Assembly: GCA_963758365.1 (NCBI GenBank)
Contig: CAVWVB010000001.1
Span: 2,170,001-2,234,000 of the forward strand
Reading direction: 5' to 3'
Length of the DNA: 64,000 bases
Origin: Dokdonella_A sp963758365
GTDB lineage: Bacteria > Pseudomonadota > Gammaproteobacteria > Xanthomonadales > Rhodanobacteraceae
Of the stretch, positions 50,520 through 59,395 are shown piece after piece. Positions within the stretch are counted from its first letter, which is position 1, and every line of letters begins with the position of its first letter. The notes beneath the pieces were generated by a model. The model was not told the DNA's origin. It saw only the letters and a program-made list of their open reading frames with translations, and did no database searches. Made by a program: the position numbers and the translations under genes.

Positions 50520-50879
50520 TCAAGCCGCCAGGCTGGCCTTGGCTTTCTCCGCGAGCGCACCGAACGCCTTGATGTCGTGCACCGCGATATCGGCGAGCAC
50601 TTTGCGATCGAGGGTGATGCCGGCCTTGGTCAGACCGTTCATCATGCGACTGTACGAAAGCCCGAACATGCGCGCTCCCGCGTTGATGCGGACGATCCAC
50701 AGCGCGCGGAAGTTGCGCTTCTTCTGCTTGCGGCCGATGTAGGCGTACTGATGCGCCTTGGTGACCGCCTGCTTGGCGACGCGGAATACCTTGCGGCGCG
50801 CGTTGTAATAACCCTTGGCCTTGCCGAGGATCTTCTTGTGCCGACGATGGGCGATGACGCCACGCTTGACTCGTGCCAT
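50520..50879 (-). CDS. rplT: 50S ribosomal protein L20
   Basis: 119 aa (E. coli 118). MARVKRGVIAHRRHKKILGKAKGYYNARRKVFRVAKQAV and RQKKRNFRALWIVRINAGAR are L20 signatures. It binds 23S rRNA early in assembly and represses rpmI-rplT translation in E. coli. 12 bp downstream of rpmI. Confidence 0.98.
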   Translation of the reverse strand: MARVKRGVIAHRRHKKILGKAKGYYNARRKVFRVAKQAVTKAHQYAYIGRKQKKRNFRALWIVRINAGARMFGLSYSRMMNGLTKAGITLDRKVLADIAVHDIKAFGALAEKAKASLAA

Positions 50880-50891
50880 GTCCCGTCCTCC

Positions 50892-51089
50892 TTATGCGTA
50901 CGGCAGCATGCGCGAGACGCGACCCGCGTCTTCCTTGCGCACGTGATTGGTCGCGCGAAGACCGCGTTTGCGCTTCGTCGACTTCTTGGTGAGGATGTGG
51001 CTCTTGAACGCGTGGCCGCACTTGAACTTGCCGGTCGCGGTCTTGCGGAACCGCTTCGCAGCGGCCCGGTTGGTTTTCATCTTGGGCAT
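50892..51089 (-). CDS. rpmI: 50S ribosomal protein L35
   Basis: 65 aa (E. coli 65). MPKMKTNRAAAKRFRKTATGKFKCGHAFKSHILTKKSTKRKRGLR is the full L35 signature. Shine-Dalgarno AAGGAGA lies 7-8 nt upstream. It follows infC after a 209-nt gap with a direct repeat. Confidence 0.98.
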   Translation of the reverse strand: MPKMKTNRAAAKRFRKTATGKFKCGHAFKSHILTKKSTKRKRGLRATNHVRKEDAGRVSRMLPYA

Positions 51090-51138
51090 GGCCCGATCTC
51101 CTTGGGTTGTCTTCTTTACTGGCACGAGCGGCGGCAGA

Positions 51139-51292
51139 GACCGCACTTTCCATCCTGCTTGTACCGGTTTGTGTGGTCCGGAATCCCGGACAGGCTCCGT
51201 TATCAGTTTCGATTATCCATGATCGCTTGAATCAAACAGCGGCCGTCCTGGTCGCGTGTGTATTTTTGCGTTCATCCTGACCGCACTTTCCA
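51139..51292 (-). repeat. 14-bp direct repeat in the infC-rpmI leader
   Basis: GACCGCACTTTCCA occurs at 51139-51152 and again at 51279-51292. GTCCGG and CCGGAC form a hairpin between them (about 51174-51192). In E. coli this gap holds the L20 operator, whose pseudoknot uses distant sequences, so this is a candidate site. Confidence 0.5.
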
Positions 51293-51298
51293 GGAAAG

Positions 51299-51823
51299 CT
51301 ACTGCTTCTTCTTGGGGGCGATCATCATGACCATGAGACGGCCCTCCATCCGCGGATACTGCTCGATCACGGCTTCCTCGACGATGTCGGCCGAAATCTT
51401 GTCGACCATCGCGCGGCCCAGTTCCTGATGCGCCATCTCGCGACCGCGAAAACGGATCGTGATCTTGACCTTGTCGCCCTCGTCGAGGAAACGTCGCAGG
51501 TTGCGCATCTTGATCGCATAGTCCCCGACATCCGTAGTCGGGCGGAACTTCAGTTCCTTGATCTCGACCTGCTTGGTCTTCTTGCGTGCCGCATGCGCCT
51601 TCTTCTGCGCATCGAACTTGAACTTGCCGAAATCCATGATTCGGCAGACCGGCGGATCGCCGTTGGGCTGAATCTCGACCAGATCCAGGCCGACGTCCTG
51701 GGCCATGGCCAGCGCCTCGTCGCGGGACAGGATGCCTACCTGTTCTCCTTCCGCGCCAATCACACGTACTCGCGGGACCCTGATTTCCTGGTTCCTGCGG
51801 TTCGGCTTGCTGTCAGTGGCGAT
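51299..51823 (-). CDS. infC: Translation initiation factor IF-3, AUC start
   Basis: 174 aa from an AUC codon at 51823. The frame upstream of the first GTG continues as IATDSKPNRRNQEIRVPRVRVIGAEG and reaches a stop only one codon before that AUC. GGAGG lies 8 nt upstream of it, and no ATG, GTG or TTG fits. Other IF-3 genes start at AUU or similar codons, which IF-3 discriminates against, giving autoregulation. Signatures: PPVCRIMDFGKFKF, KELKFRPTTDVGDYAIKMRNLRRFLDEGDKVKITIRFRGREMAHQELG and MIAPKKKQ. It prevents subunit joining and proofreads initiation. Confidence 0.93.
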   Translation of the reverse strand: MATDSKPNRRNQEIRVPRVRVIGAEGEQVGILSRDEALAMAQDVGLDLVEIQPNGDPPVCRIMDFGKFKFDAQKKAHAARKKTKQVEIKELKFRPTTDVGDYAIKMRNLRRFLDEGDKVKITIRFRGREMAHQELGRAMVDKISADIVEEAVIEQYPRMEGRLMVMMIAPKKKQ

Positions 51824-51863
51824 ACGTCAATCCTCCAAGGGGGAATACGGTCGGGCGCCCGCG

Positions 51864-53768
51864 TCAGGACTGCGCGCACTCGGATTGCAGGCGCTCGGCG
51901 AAGCTGGCGACCGACATCGCCCCCAGATCCTCGCCCGCACGGGTACGCACGGAAACGGCTCCCGACTCGCGCTCGCGGTCGCCCACGACGAGAAGATAGG
52001 GAACCTTGTCCAGCGTATGCTCGCGGATTTTATAGCCGATCTTCTCGTTACGCAAATCCGCTTCGACCCGGAAACCTTGCGAGACAAGGGTTTGCGCGGT
52101 TTCGGCCGCGAATTCGGCCTGGCTGTCGGTGATATTGATGACCACGGCCTGGACCGGCGCCAGCCAGACCGGAAACAGGCCCGCATGGTGCTCGATCAGG
52201 ATCCCGATGAAGCGCTCGAGCGAGCCGACGATGGCCCTGTGCAGCATCGCCGGATGCCGGCGCTGGCTGTGTTCGTCGACATATTCGGCGCCCAGGCGCT
52301 CGGGCATCATGAAATCGACCTGCATCGTGCCGACCTGCCACGCCCGGCCAATCGAGTCCTTGAGGTGATATTCGATCTTCGGCGCGTAGAACGCGCCCTC
52401 GCCCGGCAGTTCCTCCCATTCGACGCCTGCGGCACGCAGCGCACGGCGCAGCACGTCCTCGGTGCGGTCCCAGAACTCGTCCGAGCCGATGCGCTTGTCC
52501 GGGCGCAGCGCGAGCTTGATCGCTATGTCGCTGAAGCCGAAATCCGCGTAGACCTGCATGGCCTGACGGTGAAACGCGGTGACCTCCGACTCGATCTGTT
52601 CCTCGGTGCAGAAGATGTGTCCGTCGTCCTGGGTGAACGCACGCACGCGCATGATCCCGTGCAGGGCGCCCGACGGCTCGTTGCGGTGGCAGGCGCCGAA
52701 TTCGCCGTAGCGGATCGGCAGCTCGCGGTAACTGTGCAACCCGGTATTGAAGATCTGCACGTGGCCGGGGCAGTTCATCGGCTTGAGCGCGTAGGTACGC
52801 TTCTCTGATTCCGTGAAGAACATGTTTTCGGCGTAGTTGTCCCAGTGCCCCGACTTTTTCCACATGGACACGTCGAGCACCATCGGGCAACGCACTTCCT
52901 GGTAGCCGCTGCGCCGGTAGACGCGGCGCATGTACTGCTCGACCTGCTGCCAGATCGTCCAGCCCTTGGGGTGCCAGAACACCATCCCCGGGCTTTCCTC
53001 CTGCTGATGGAACAGGTCCAGCGCCTTGCCGATCTTGCGGTGGTCGCGCTTTTCCGCTTCTTCCAGCATGTTCAGATAGGCGGCCAGATCCTTGTCGTTG
53101 AGCCAGGCCGTGCCGTAGATGCGCGACAGCATCTCGTTGTCCGAGTCGCCACGCCAATAGGCACCGGCCACCTTCATCAGCTTGAAGGTCTTGAGCCGGT
53201 TCGTGTTCGGCACATGCGGGCCGCGGCAAAGGTCGGTGAATTCGCCCTGCGTGTACAGCGAGAGTTCCTCGTTCGCGGGAATGCCCTCGATGATCTGCGC
53301 CTTGTACTCCTCCCCTTTGGCGCGGAAATAGCGCACCGCCTCGTCGCGTGCCATGACCGAGCGCGAGACCGGCAACGCCTCGGCCGCGATCTTCTTCATC
53401 TCGCCCTCGATCAGCGCGAGATCCTCGGTCGTGAACTGCCGCTCGAACGCAAAATCGTAGTAGAAGCCGTTTTCAATGACCGGACCAATCGTGACCTGGG
53501 CCTTCGGAAACAGGCGCTGCACGGCCTGTGCGAGCAGGTGCGCGGTGGAATGGCGGATGATCTCGAGCGCCTCGGGGCTCTTCTCGGTCACGATCTCGAG
53601 CCGCGCGTCGTGGTCGATCACGCGGCTGGTATCGACCAGATCGCCGTCGACCTTGCCCGCGAGAGCGGCCCGGGCGAGGCCAGCGCCGATCGAAGCGGCC
53701 ACGTCCTGCACCGTAGGAATCGTCTCGAATGACTTGCGGCTGCCGTCGGGTAGCGTGATGTTGATCAT
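51864..53768 (-). CDS. thrS: Threonine-tRNA ligase
   Basis: 634 aa (E. coli 642). Domains in order: TGS (MINITLPDGSRKSF), editing domain (HSTAHLLAQAVQRLFP, His-x-x-x-His), class II core (YRRSGYQEVRCPMVLD, MNCPGHVQIF, GACHRNEPSGALHGIMRVRAFTQDDGHIFC), anticodon domain (VWLAPVQAVVINITD). The zinc ligands Cys and His are in MNCPGH and DDGHIF. The start at 53768 matches the family, and the longer frame has no support. First gene of the thrS-infC-rpmI-rplT run. Confidence 0.97.
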   Translation of the reverse strand: MINITLPDGSRKSFETIPTVQDVAASIGAGLARAALAGKVDGDLVDTSRVIDHDARLEIVTEKSPEALEIIRHSTAHLLAQAVQRLFPKAQVTIGPVIENGFYYDFAFERQFTTEDLALIEGEMKKIAAEALPVSRSVMARDEAVRYFRAKGEEYKAQIIEGIPANEELSLYTQGEFTDLCRGPHVPNTNRLKTFKLMKVAGAYWRGDSDNEMLSRIYGTAWLNDKDLAAYLNMLEEAEKRDHRKIGKALDLFHQQEESPGMVFWHPKGWTIWQQVEQYMRRVYRRSGYQEVRCPMVLDVSMWKKSGHWDNYAENMFFTESEKRTYALKPMNCPGHVQIFNTGLHSYRELPIRYGEFGACHRNEPSGALHGIMRVRAFTQDDGHIFCTEEQIESEVTAFHRQAMQVYADFGFSDIAIKLALRPDKRIGSDEFWDRTEDVLRRALRAAGVEWEELPGEGAFYAPKIEYHLKDSIGRAWQVGTMQVDFMMPERLGAEYVDEHSQRRHPAMLHRAIVGSLERFIGILIEHHAGLFPVWLAPVQAVVINITDSQAEFAAETAQTLVSQGFRVEADLRNEKIGYKIREHTLDKVPYLLVVGDRERESGAVSVRTRAGEDLGAMSVASFAERLQSECAQS

Positions 53769-53790
53769 TGAGTGCGTGTTCGTCGGACAA

Positions 53791-53814
53791 CAAAAAGGGC
53801 GCAATGCGCCCTTG
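53791..53814 (-). terminator. Hairpin plus T run in the thrS leader: terminator/attenuator
   Basis: AAGGGCGC-ATT-GCGCCCTT then TTT on the minus strand. It lies between the thrS promoter and the thrS ATG, so it would cut thrS transcription unless relieved. Upstream, a possible 8-codon ORF (MSTRTVPR) starts near 53862 and has two Thr codons. Confidence 0.65.
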
Positions 53815-53921
53815 CGGCCGCGTTGCGCGGGACATTCAGCGGGGAACGGTTCGCGTCGACATGTCGCACTCTCGACCGGCGGTTGTCCGCGGGTCACCTG
53901 TCGTTTCTGGTGCAGGGCAGC

Positions 53922-53950
53922 AAACTAGAACAGGAGGCAGGATGTGTCAA
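53922..53950 (-). promoter_or_regulatory. Sigma70-type promoter of thrS
   Basis: -35 TTGACA (plus 53945-53950), a 17-bp spacer, -10 TAGTTT (plus 53922-53927). It predicts a leader of about 150 nt that contains the terminator. Confidence 0.65.
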
Positions 53951-54038
53951 TCCGCGGCGTCGCGCGACGCCATGAAGCCGGCAGCGACCACTGGCGCTTC
54001 ATGCCGGCCGGCAACCACTGCGGGCGCGCCGCTTTCTC

Positions 54039-56129
54039 TCAGAACCGCCAATCGAGAGTCAGCGTCGCATTGCGGCCGACTTCGTCGACACCGGACCCAT
54101 GTTCGCGGTAGCGGCGATCGGTGAGGTTCTCGAAACGAAAGGCCACGCTCGCGTCGCGCGCGAAGTCCCAGCCGACCCGGGCATTCCAGGTGTTCCAACC
54201 CGCAGTCCCGGCCGGATTCACGCGCGGATCGTCGAGGTCGCGCGGACTCAGGCGATCCTGCTGCGCCGCGTAGAGTGTCCAGGCGTCGAAATGCCAGCCC
54301 GGCGCGAACTGCCACTCGAGTCCGAGCCGGCCGTTCAGCGGCGGAATGCGGTCCGCTGCATAGGCGCCGCCTGCGTAGCGTTCCTCGCCGCGCGTGTAGT
54401 TCAATGTACCGTACAGACTGAGCGCTGCGTGCGGGCTCCAGCGCGCGCCGACTTCGGCGCCCCAGAGTTCGAGTGCGGTGACGTTGCGATTTTGCACGAG
54501 TACGCGGCCCTCCTCGTCTTCGCCGATCTCGACCGAGGTGATCTTGTCCGTGTAGTCGGAATGCCACACGAATGCCTCGGCCTGCAGGCCGGGACGATCC
54601 ACTTTCACGCCGAAGTCCCAGGTCAGCACGGTTTCGGGTTTCAGATCGCCGTTCGGAATCGCGAAACGGTTGCCGGGCCGGTCACCGAACACGCCGAGGT
54701 CGAAGATGTTCGGCGCGCGGAAGCCACGACCGAGGTTCGCGACGAGGCGGACGTCGTCGCTGGTCTTGAACGTCAGTCCCGCACTGCCGGTCAGGTCGTG
54801 CGGATCGAGCCTGACGCCAGGTCCGCCTGCACTCGCCGGAAGTTCGATATCGAAGCGGCTGTAGCGCGCGCCGACATCGACCTGCCAGCGCGGTGCGAGT
54901 TCGAGACTTTCATCGAGGTACATCGCGAAACTGTCCATCGTCGAGCCATCGGGAAAGCGCTGCGAACGCGGCGTGACGGTTCCCGAATCGACGTCGACGC
55001 GGCTGCGCCGGCTGCCGACCGTGTCGGCGTAGGCTTCGAAGCCGTAGACCCATGAATGCCGGCCCGCGTGCCCGGTGAAACTGCCGGCAAGACCGAGCAG
55101 GCGATCGCGATTCCGTTCCAGATCGCGATGGCCGCTGCCGGCGTCGCGGCTGCGGCGGTCGTCGTCGATGACCTGCTGGCCGAAATGCAGCTCGGCGGTG
55201 TCAAAAGCCGGATTGGCCGCTTCCCAGCGATAGCGTGCATGCACGAGCAGGCGATCGTTCGGCTCGAAATAGAACTCGTCCGATTCCGCGGCGTCCTGTC
55301 CATACCCCGCAAAGAGCTGGTCGAAACGCGGCGTACTCGGTTGTTGCAGGTACTGCAGGTTGAACATGAGTTCATGGCCGGCCGCGGGCCGCCACAGCAG
55401 CTTGGCGTCGGCCGCGCGGCTGCGGAAGCCCGTGTGCGAAAGGCGCGGACCGCCGCCCACCCTGCGTTCGCCGACGTCTTGCGATGTGATCCCGCCCGCG
55501 ATCGAGAAATCCTCGCGCCCTGCCGCGCCGTCGACACGGCTGACGCTGGACAGGTCGCCGCTCGCGAGCTGGCTGCGGACATGGCCGCGAGCGTCCCAAT
55601 GCGGCCCTTCGAAGCGCTGCTCGGGCGTCAGCACCTGGACCACGCCGCCCATCGCATCGGAGCCGTACAGCGTCGACGACGGGCCACGCACGACCTCGAC
55701 GCGCTCCACGTTCTGCGCGTCGACCAGAGCGAAATACTGGTTGGGCGAGTTGCGGAAGATCGCGGTGTTGAGGCGGAAGCCGTCGACGATGTGGAGGACC
55801 TCGGAGCCCTTGAGGCCGCGCACGATCGGAATCGCCTGACCCGGCGTGGTCGACTGCACGAACGCACCGGGCACGCCGCGCAGGTAGTCGGCCAGCGTGG
55901 CCGGCGCGGCGTCGGCGATGTCCTCGGGAGCGACCACCGTGACGCCGGCCGGAACATCGAATCCGGTCTGTGGGCGACGCGTTGCGGTGACCTGCACGGT
56001 TTCGAGCGACGCAGTCTCCGCGAGCCGCTCGCGGGACCGGCGGTCCGCCTCCGCTTCAACCACTATTTCCTGTGCGCCCGCGGGCGCGGCCGCGACCGCC
56101 ATCAGGCAGGCCACCAGTGAACGCCGCAT
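54039..56129 (-). CDS. TonB-dependent outer-membrane receptor
   Basis: 696 aa from the ATG at 56129 (signal LVACLMAVAAAPAGAQ). A short TonB-box-like stretch (ETVQVTATRRP) is followed by a plug domain (DVPAGVTVVAPEDI, IPIVRGLKGSEVLHIVDGFRLN, VERVEVVRGPSSTLYGSDAMGGVVQV). A beta-barrel ends in LTLDWRF with the C-terminal Phe. The ligand is not clear: the domain pattern would fit a haem or cobalamin-type substrate, but no riboswitch was seen upstream and no transport genes lie adjacent. Confidence 0.9.
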   Translation of the reverse strand: MRRSLVACLMAVAAAPAGAQEIVVEAEADRRSRERLAETASLETVQVTATRRPQTGFDVPAGVTVVAPEDIADAAPATLADYLRGVPGAFVQSTTPGQAIPIVRGLKGSEVLHIVDGFRLNTAIFRNSPNQYFALVDAQNVERVEVVRGPSSTLYGSDAMGGVVQVLTPEQRFEGPHWDARGHVRSQLASGDLSSVSRVDGAAGREDFSIAGGITSQDVGERRVGGGPRLSHTGFRSRAADAKLLWRPAAGHELMFNLQYLQQPSTPRFDQLFAGYGQDAAESDEFYFEPNDRLLVHARYRWEAANPAFDTAELHFGQQVIDDDRRSRDAGSGHRDLERNRDRLLGLAGSFTGHAGRHSWVYGFEAYADTVGSRRSRVDVDSGTVTPRSQRFPDGSTMDSFAMYLDESLELAPRWQVDVGARYSRFDIELPASAGGPGVRLDPHDLTGSAGLTFKTSDDVRLVANLGRGFRAPNIFDLGVFGDRPGNRFAIPNGDLKPETVLTWDFGVKVDRPGLQAEAFVWHSDYTDKITSVEIGEDEEGRVLVQNRNVTALELWGAEVGARWSPHAALSLYGTLNYTRGEERYAGGAYAADRIPPLNGRLGLEWQFAPGWHFDAWTLYAAQQDRLSPRDLDDPRVNPAGTAGWNTWNARVGWDFARDASVAFRFENLTDRRYREHGSGVDEVGRNATLTLDWRF

Positions 56130-56240
56130 GGTCGGGTCCTGTTCGTCTGACCGGCCAGTATGCCGCGCGAACGACGATGCCGGCTCCGCCGCGAGACGGA
56201 GCCGTGTGTGCCACGCATCCCGGCCGGGAACCAACCTCAG

Positions 56241-56270
56241 AAAAGCAAAACGCCGGCGCGAGGCCGGCGT
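56241..56270 (-). terminator. Terminator of tRNA-Val
   Basis: ACGCCGGC and GCCGGCGT pair (8 bp, 5-nt loop), followed on the minus strand by TTTTGCTTTT. It lies 16 nt after the tRNA. Confidence 0.75.
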
Positions 56271-56285
56271 ATGTGGCAGCGAAAC

Positions 56286-56360
56286 TGGTGGGCGGTACAA
56301 GGATCGAACTTGTGACCCCTACCATGTCAAGGTAGTGCTCTACCGCTGAGCTAACCGCCC
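56286..56360 (-). tRNA. tRNA-Val (GAC)
   Basis: 75 nt including encoded CCA. Acceptor GGGCGGT pairs with ACCGCCC. The anticodon loop TTGACAT gives GAC. The T-arm has AAGTTCGATCC. Confidence 0.95.
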
Positions 56361-56511
56361 GTCTGTTCCAGCAGCTATCGCGTCAACGCGACAGTCATCC
56401 ACCCTCTTCACGCCGCCGGAGCGGCCAAGGCCACGGTTCAGCGACCGGCGAGCCCTCGCCAAGCGGGCGCGCAAGGTAGCACAGGCCTATCCCCTCGACA
56501 ACGGGCACGAT

Positions 56512-58530
56512 TCAGCCGATCAACGCCTGCTCGCGGATGCGATGGATCTCGTCGCGCGCCCGCGCCGCCTCCTCGAATTCGAGGTCCTGCGCGTGCTTGT
56601 ACATGCGCGCCTCGAGCTGGCGGATCCGCGACGCGATCTGCTCCGGACTCAGCGCCCGGTAGTCGATCGCCTCCTCGGCGACCTTGCGCGCGGCTGTGCG
56701 TCCTCGCGAGCGCGAGGGCTCGGCGTCGCGCGCGCCTTCCATCACGTCGGTGATCTTGCGTTCGATCGATTTCGGGATGATGCCGTGTTCCGCATTGTAT
56801 TCGACCTGGCGCGCGCGCCTCCGGTCGGTTTCGTCGATCGCGGCCTGCATCGAGCGTGTGACGCGGTCCGCGTACAGGATCGCGGTGCCGCGCAGGTTGC
56901 GCGCGGCACGCCCGATGGTCTGGATCAGCGAACCGGTCGAACGCAGGAAACCCTCCTTGTCCGCGTCGAGGATCGCGACCAGCGAGACCTCGGGCATGTC
57001 GAGGCCCTCGCGCAACAGGTTGATGCCGACCAGTACGTCGAATTTGCCCAGACGCAGGTCGCGGATGATCTCGACGCGCTCGACGGTTTCGATGTCCGAG
57101 TGCAGGTAGCGCACACGGATGCCCTGCTCCTCGAGATACTCGGTGAGATTCTCGGCCATGCGCTTGGTCAGCGTCGTGACCAGCACACGCTCGCCAGCCG
57201 CGATCCGCGCGTTTGCCTGCGACAGCAGATCGTCGACCTGGGTACGCGCCGGGCGCACTTCGACTGCCGGATCGGTGAGTCCGGTCGGGCGCACCACGAG
57301 TTCGACGACATTGCCCTGCGACTTCTGCGCCTCGTAGGGACCCGGGGTCGCCGAGACGAATACCGTACGCGGGGCGCGCTGTTCCCATTCGTCGAATTTC
57401 AGCGGACGGTTGTCCATTGCCGACGGCAGCCGGAAACCGAACTCGACCAGGGTCTCCTTGCGCGAGCGATCGCCCTTGTACATCGCACCGAGCTGCGGAA
57501 TCGTGACATGCGACTCGTCGACGACCAGCAACGCATCGGGCGGCAGATAGTCGAACAGGGTGGGCGGCGGCTCGCCGGGCGAACGCCGGGTCAGGTGGCG
57601 CGAATAATTCTCGATGCCCTGGCAATAGCCGACCTCGGTCATCATCTCGACGTCGAACTGGGTGCGTTGCTGCAGACGCTGCGCCTCGACGAGCTTGTTG
57701 GCCTTGTACAGGTAATCGAGGCGCTCCTTGAGCTCGACCTTGATCGTCTCGATCGCGTTGAGCACCGCCTGGCGCGTCGTCGCGTAGTGTGTTTTCGGAT
57801 AGACCGTGTAGCGCGGCACCTTGCGTATCGTCTCGCCGGTCAAGGGATCAAACAGGGAAAGGTTTTCGATGTCGCCGTCGAACAGCTCGATCCGCAGCGC
57901 TTCGGTCTCCGACTCGGCCGGAAACACGTCGATCACCTCTCCACGCACGCGATAGCTGCCGCGCCGCAGTTCGTAGTCGCCGCGCGTGTACTGCAGCTCG
58001 GTCAGGTGGCGGATCAGCTCGCGCTGGTCGGTGTGCTCGCCGCGCGAGAGAATCATGCGCATCGACAGGTAATCCTGCGGATCGCCCAGTCCGTAGATCG
58101 CGGACACGGTCGCGACGATCAGCGCATCCGGGCGCGACAGCAGCGCCTTGGTCGCGGCCAGGCGCATCTGCTCGATGTGCTCGTTGATCGACGCGTCCTT
58201 CTCGATGTAGGTGTCGCTGCCGGGTATGTAGGCCTCCGGCTGGTAGTAGTCGTAATAGCTGACAAAGTACTCGACCGCGTTGTGCGGGAAGAACTCCTTG
58301 AACTCGCCGTAGAGTTGCGCGGCAAGAGTCTTGTTCGGAGCCATCACCAGCGTGGGTTTCTGGATGCGTTCGACCATGTTCGCGATCGTGAACGTCTTGC
58401 CGGACCCGGTCACGCCAAGCAGGGTCTGCTGGGCCAGACCCGCGTCGAAGCCTTCGGTCAGCCGTGCGATTGCCTCGGGCTGGTCGCCCGCGGGCTGGAA
58501 AGGAGAGACGAGCCGGAAACGGTCGATCAT
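56512..58530 (-). CDS. uvrB: Excinuclease ABC subunit B
   Basis: 672 aa (E. coli 673). Walker A GVTGSGKT (residues 39-46). The beta-hairpin that probes DNA is YYDYYQPEAYIPGSDTY. Helicase motifs include LVVDESHVTIPQ and RAARNLRGTAILYADRVT. The UVR domain is at the C-terminus (LEARMYKHAQDLEFEEAARARDEI). It verifies damage handed over by UvrA and recruits UvrC. The longer upstream frame is not part of the gene. A perfect TATAAT lies upstream, but no SOS box was seen. Confidence 0.97.
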   Translation of the reverse strand: MIDRFRLVSPFQPAGDQPEAIARLTEGFDAGLAQQTLLGVTGSGKTFTIANMVERIQKPTLVMAPNKTLAAQLYGEFKEFFPHNAVEYFVSYYDYYQPEAYIPGSDTYIEKDASINEHIEQMRLAATKALLSRPDALIVATVSAIYGLGDPQDYLSMRMILSRGEHTDQRELIRHLTELQYTRGDYELRRGSYRVRGEVIDVFPAESETEALRIELFDGDIENLSLFDPLTGETIRKVPRYTVYPKTHYATTRQAVLNAIETIKVELKERLDYLYKANKLVEAQRLQQRTQFDVEMMTEVGYCQGIENYSRHLTRRSPGEPPPTLFDYLPPDALLVVDESHVTIPQLGAMYKGDRSRKETLVEFGFRLPSAMDNRPLKFDEWEQRAPRTVFVSATPGPYEAQKSQGNVVELVVRPTGLTDPAVEVRPARTQVDDLLSQANARIAAGERVLVTTLTKRMAENLTEYLEEQGIRVRYLHSDIETVERVEIIRDLRLGKFDVLVGINLLREGLDMPEVSLVAILDADKEGFLRSTGSLIQTIGRAARNLRGTAILYADRVTRSMQAAIDETDRRRARQVEYNAEHGIIPKSIERKITDVMEGARDAEPSRSRGRTAARKVAEEAIDYRALSPEQIASRIRQLEARMYKHAQDLEFEEAARARDEIHRIREQALIG

Positions 58531-58557
58531 TCGCGCGTCGCATTCACGGGGCCGCGA

Positions 58558-58563
58558 ATTATA
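58558..58563 (-). promoter_or_regulatory. -10 element of uvrB
   Basis: TATAAT on the minus strand, 27 nt before the uvrB ATG. GGCATG-AACG-CATGCC at 58571-58586 is a short inverted repeat covering the -35 area and might be an operator. No consensus -35 is seen. Confidence 0.5.
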
Positions 58564-58710
58564 GCGACGCGGCATGAACGCATGCCGTTCCATGGGCGCG
58601 AGACGCGCGCGCCTGCGCGCTGAATTCCTACACTGCGCGGTGATGCGCGGCCCTCCCGGCGTGCGCGTCGATTGCCCAGCATGGCCGGCACGCCGACAGG
58701 AGTCTTCGTC

Positions 58711-59277
58711 ATGCCTCACGCAGCGCGCCGCGATCGTGGATTCACCCTGGTCGAACTGCTGATGGTGCTCGCGATCGTCGCGGTTCTCTCGATGCTCGCC
58801 GCTCCCGCGTTCGGGGTTCTGCTGGGCAGGACGCGCAGCGAAGTCGCGCGCGGCCAGCTCCAGACCGCACTCAGCCAGACGCGCCTCGCGGCGGTCAATC
58901 GCGGCGCCAACGCGATTGCGTGCCCGAGCGAAGACATGCAGATCTGCGACCCGACGACGCAATGGCAGCGTGGCTGGATGGTTTTCATGGATCTGGACCA
59001 TGACCGCGCACGTTCGGGCGACGAACCGGTAATCGGAGTCTCCCAGGCCCAACCGGTCGGTGTCGCGATCACCAGCACCGCGGGCCGGCAACGTGTCATC
59101 TACCAGCCGGACGGCAGCGCAAACGGGTCCAACCTCACCTTGACGATCTGCGACCGCAACACGGGGCGCGCGGAGGCCACGACGCTGGTCGTCAACCAGT
59201 CCGGGCGCGTGCGCCGCGGCGTGCCCACTCCTGCGGCAGCCGCGGCCTGTCTCGCCGCCGCGGCCGCCAACCCTTGA
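58711..59277 (+). CDS. GspH/FimT-family type IV pseudopilin
   Basis: 188 aa from the ATG at 58711 (GGAG upstream). The prepilin site is RDRG|FTLVELLMVLAIVAVLSMLAAPAFG, with Glu at +5 after cleavage. The C-terminal beta domain (RGANAIACPSEDMQICD, GWMVFMDLDHDR, LTICDRNTGRAEATTLVVNQSGRVR) is typical of FimT/FimU minor pilins, which prime the type IV pilus or T2SS pseudopilus. No other pil or gsp gene is in the window. Confidence 0.9.
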   Translation: MPHAARRDRGFTLVELLMVLAIVAVLSMLAAPAFGVLLGRTRSEVARGQLQTALSQTRLAAVNRGANAIACPSEDMQICDPTTQWQRGWMVFMDLDHDRARSGDEPVIGVSQAQPVGVAITSTAGRQRVIYQPDGSANGSNLTLTICDRNTGRAEATTLVVNQSGRVRRGVPTPAAAAACLAAAAANP

Positions 59278-59311
59278 CGTTGCGATCCCGCGGACAGAAA
59301 ATATGCGGCTC

Positions 59312-59388
59312 GCCCGAATAGCTCAGCTGGTTAGAGCACTTGACTGTTAATCAGGGGGTCGCTGGTTCGAGTCCAGCTTCGGGCGCCA
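59312..59388 (+). tRNA. tRNA-Asn (GUU)
   Basis: 77 nt including encoded CCA. The acceptor is GCCCGAA/TTCGGGC. The anticodon loop CTGTTAA gives GTT. The T-arm has TGGTTCGAGTCCA. Confidence 0.95.
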
Positions 59389-59395
59389 GTCACGC

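Noticed and set aside
50468..50520. pheM-like leader peptide before pheS
   Set aside because: The only short frame (TTG overlapping the rplT stop, ISSILPGCEIEEAPA) has no Phe codons.
56130..56285. Cobalamin riboswitch before the TonB receptor
   Set aside because: No B12-box-like sequence or conserved structure in the short leader.
56542..58623. 693-codon open frame antisense to uvrB
   Set aside because: It is the GC-rich shadow of uvrB; no signature, no ribosome site, and uvrB is certain.
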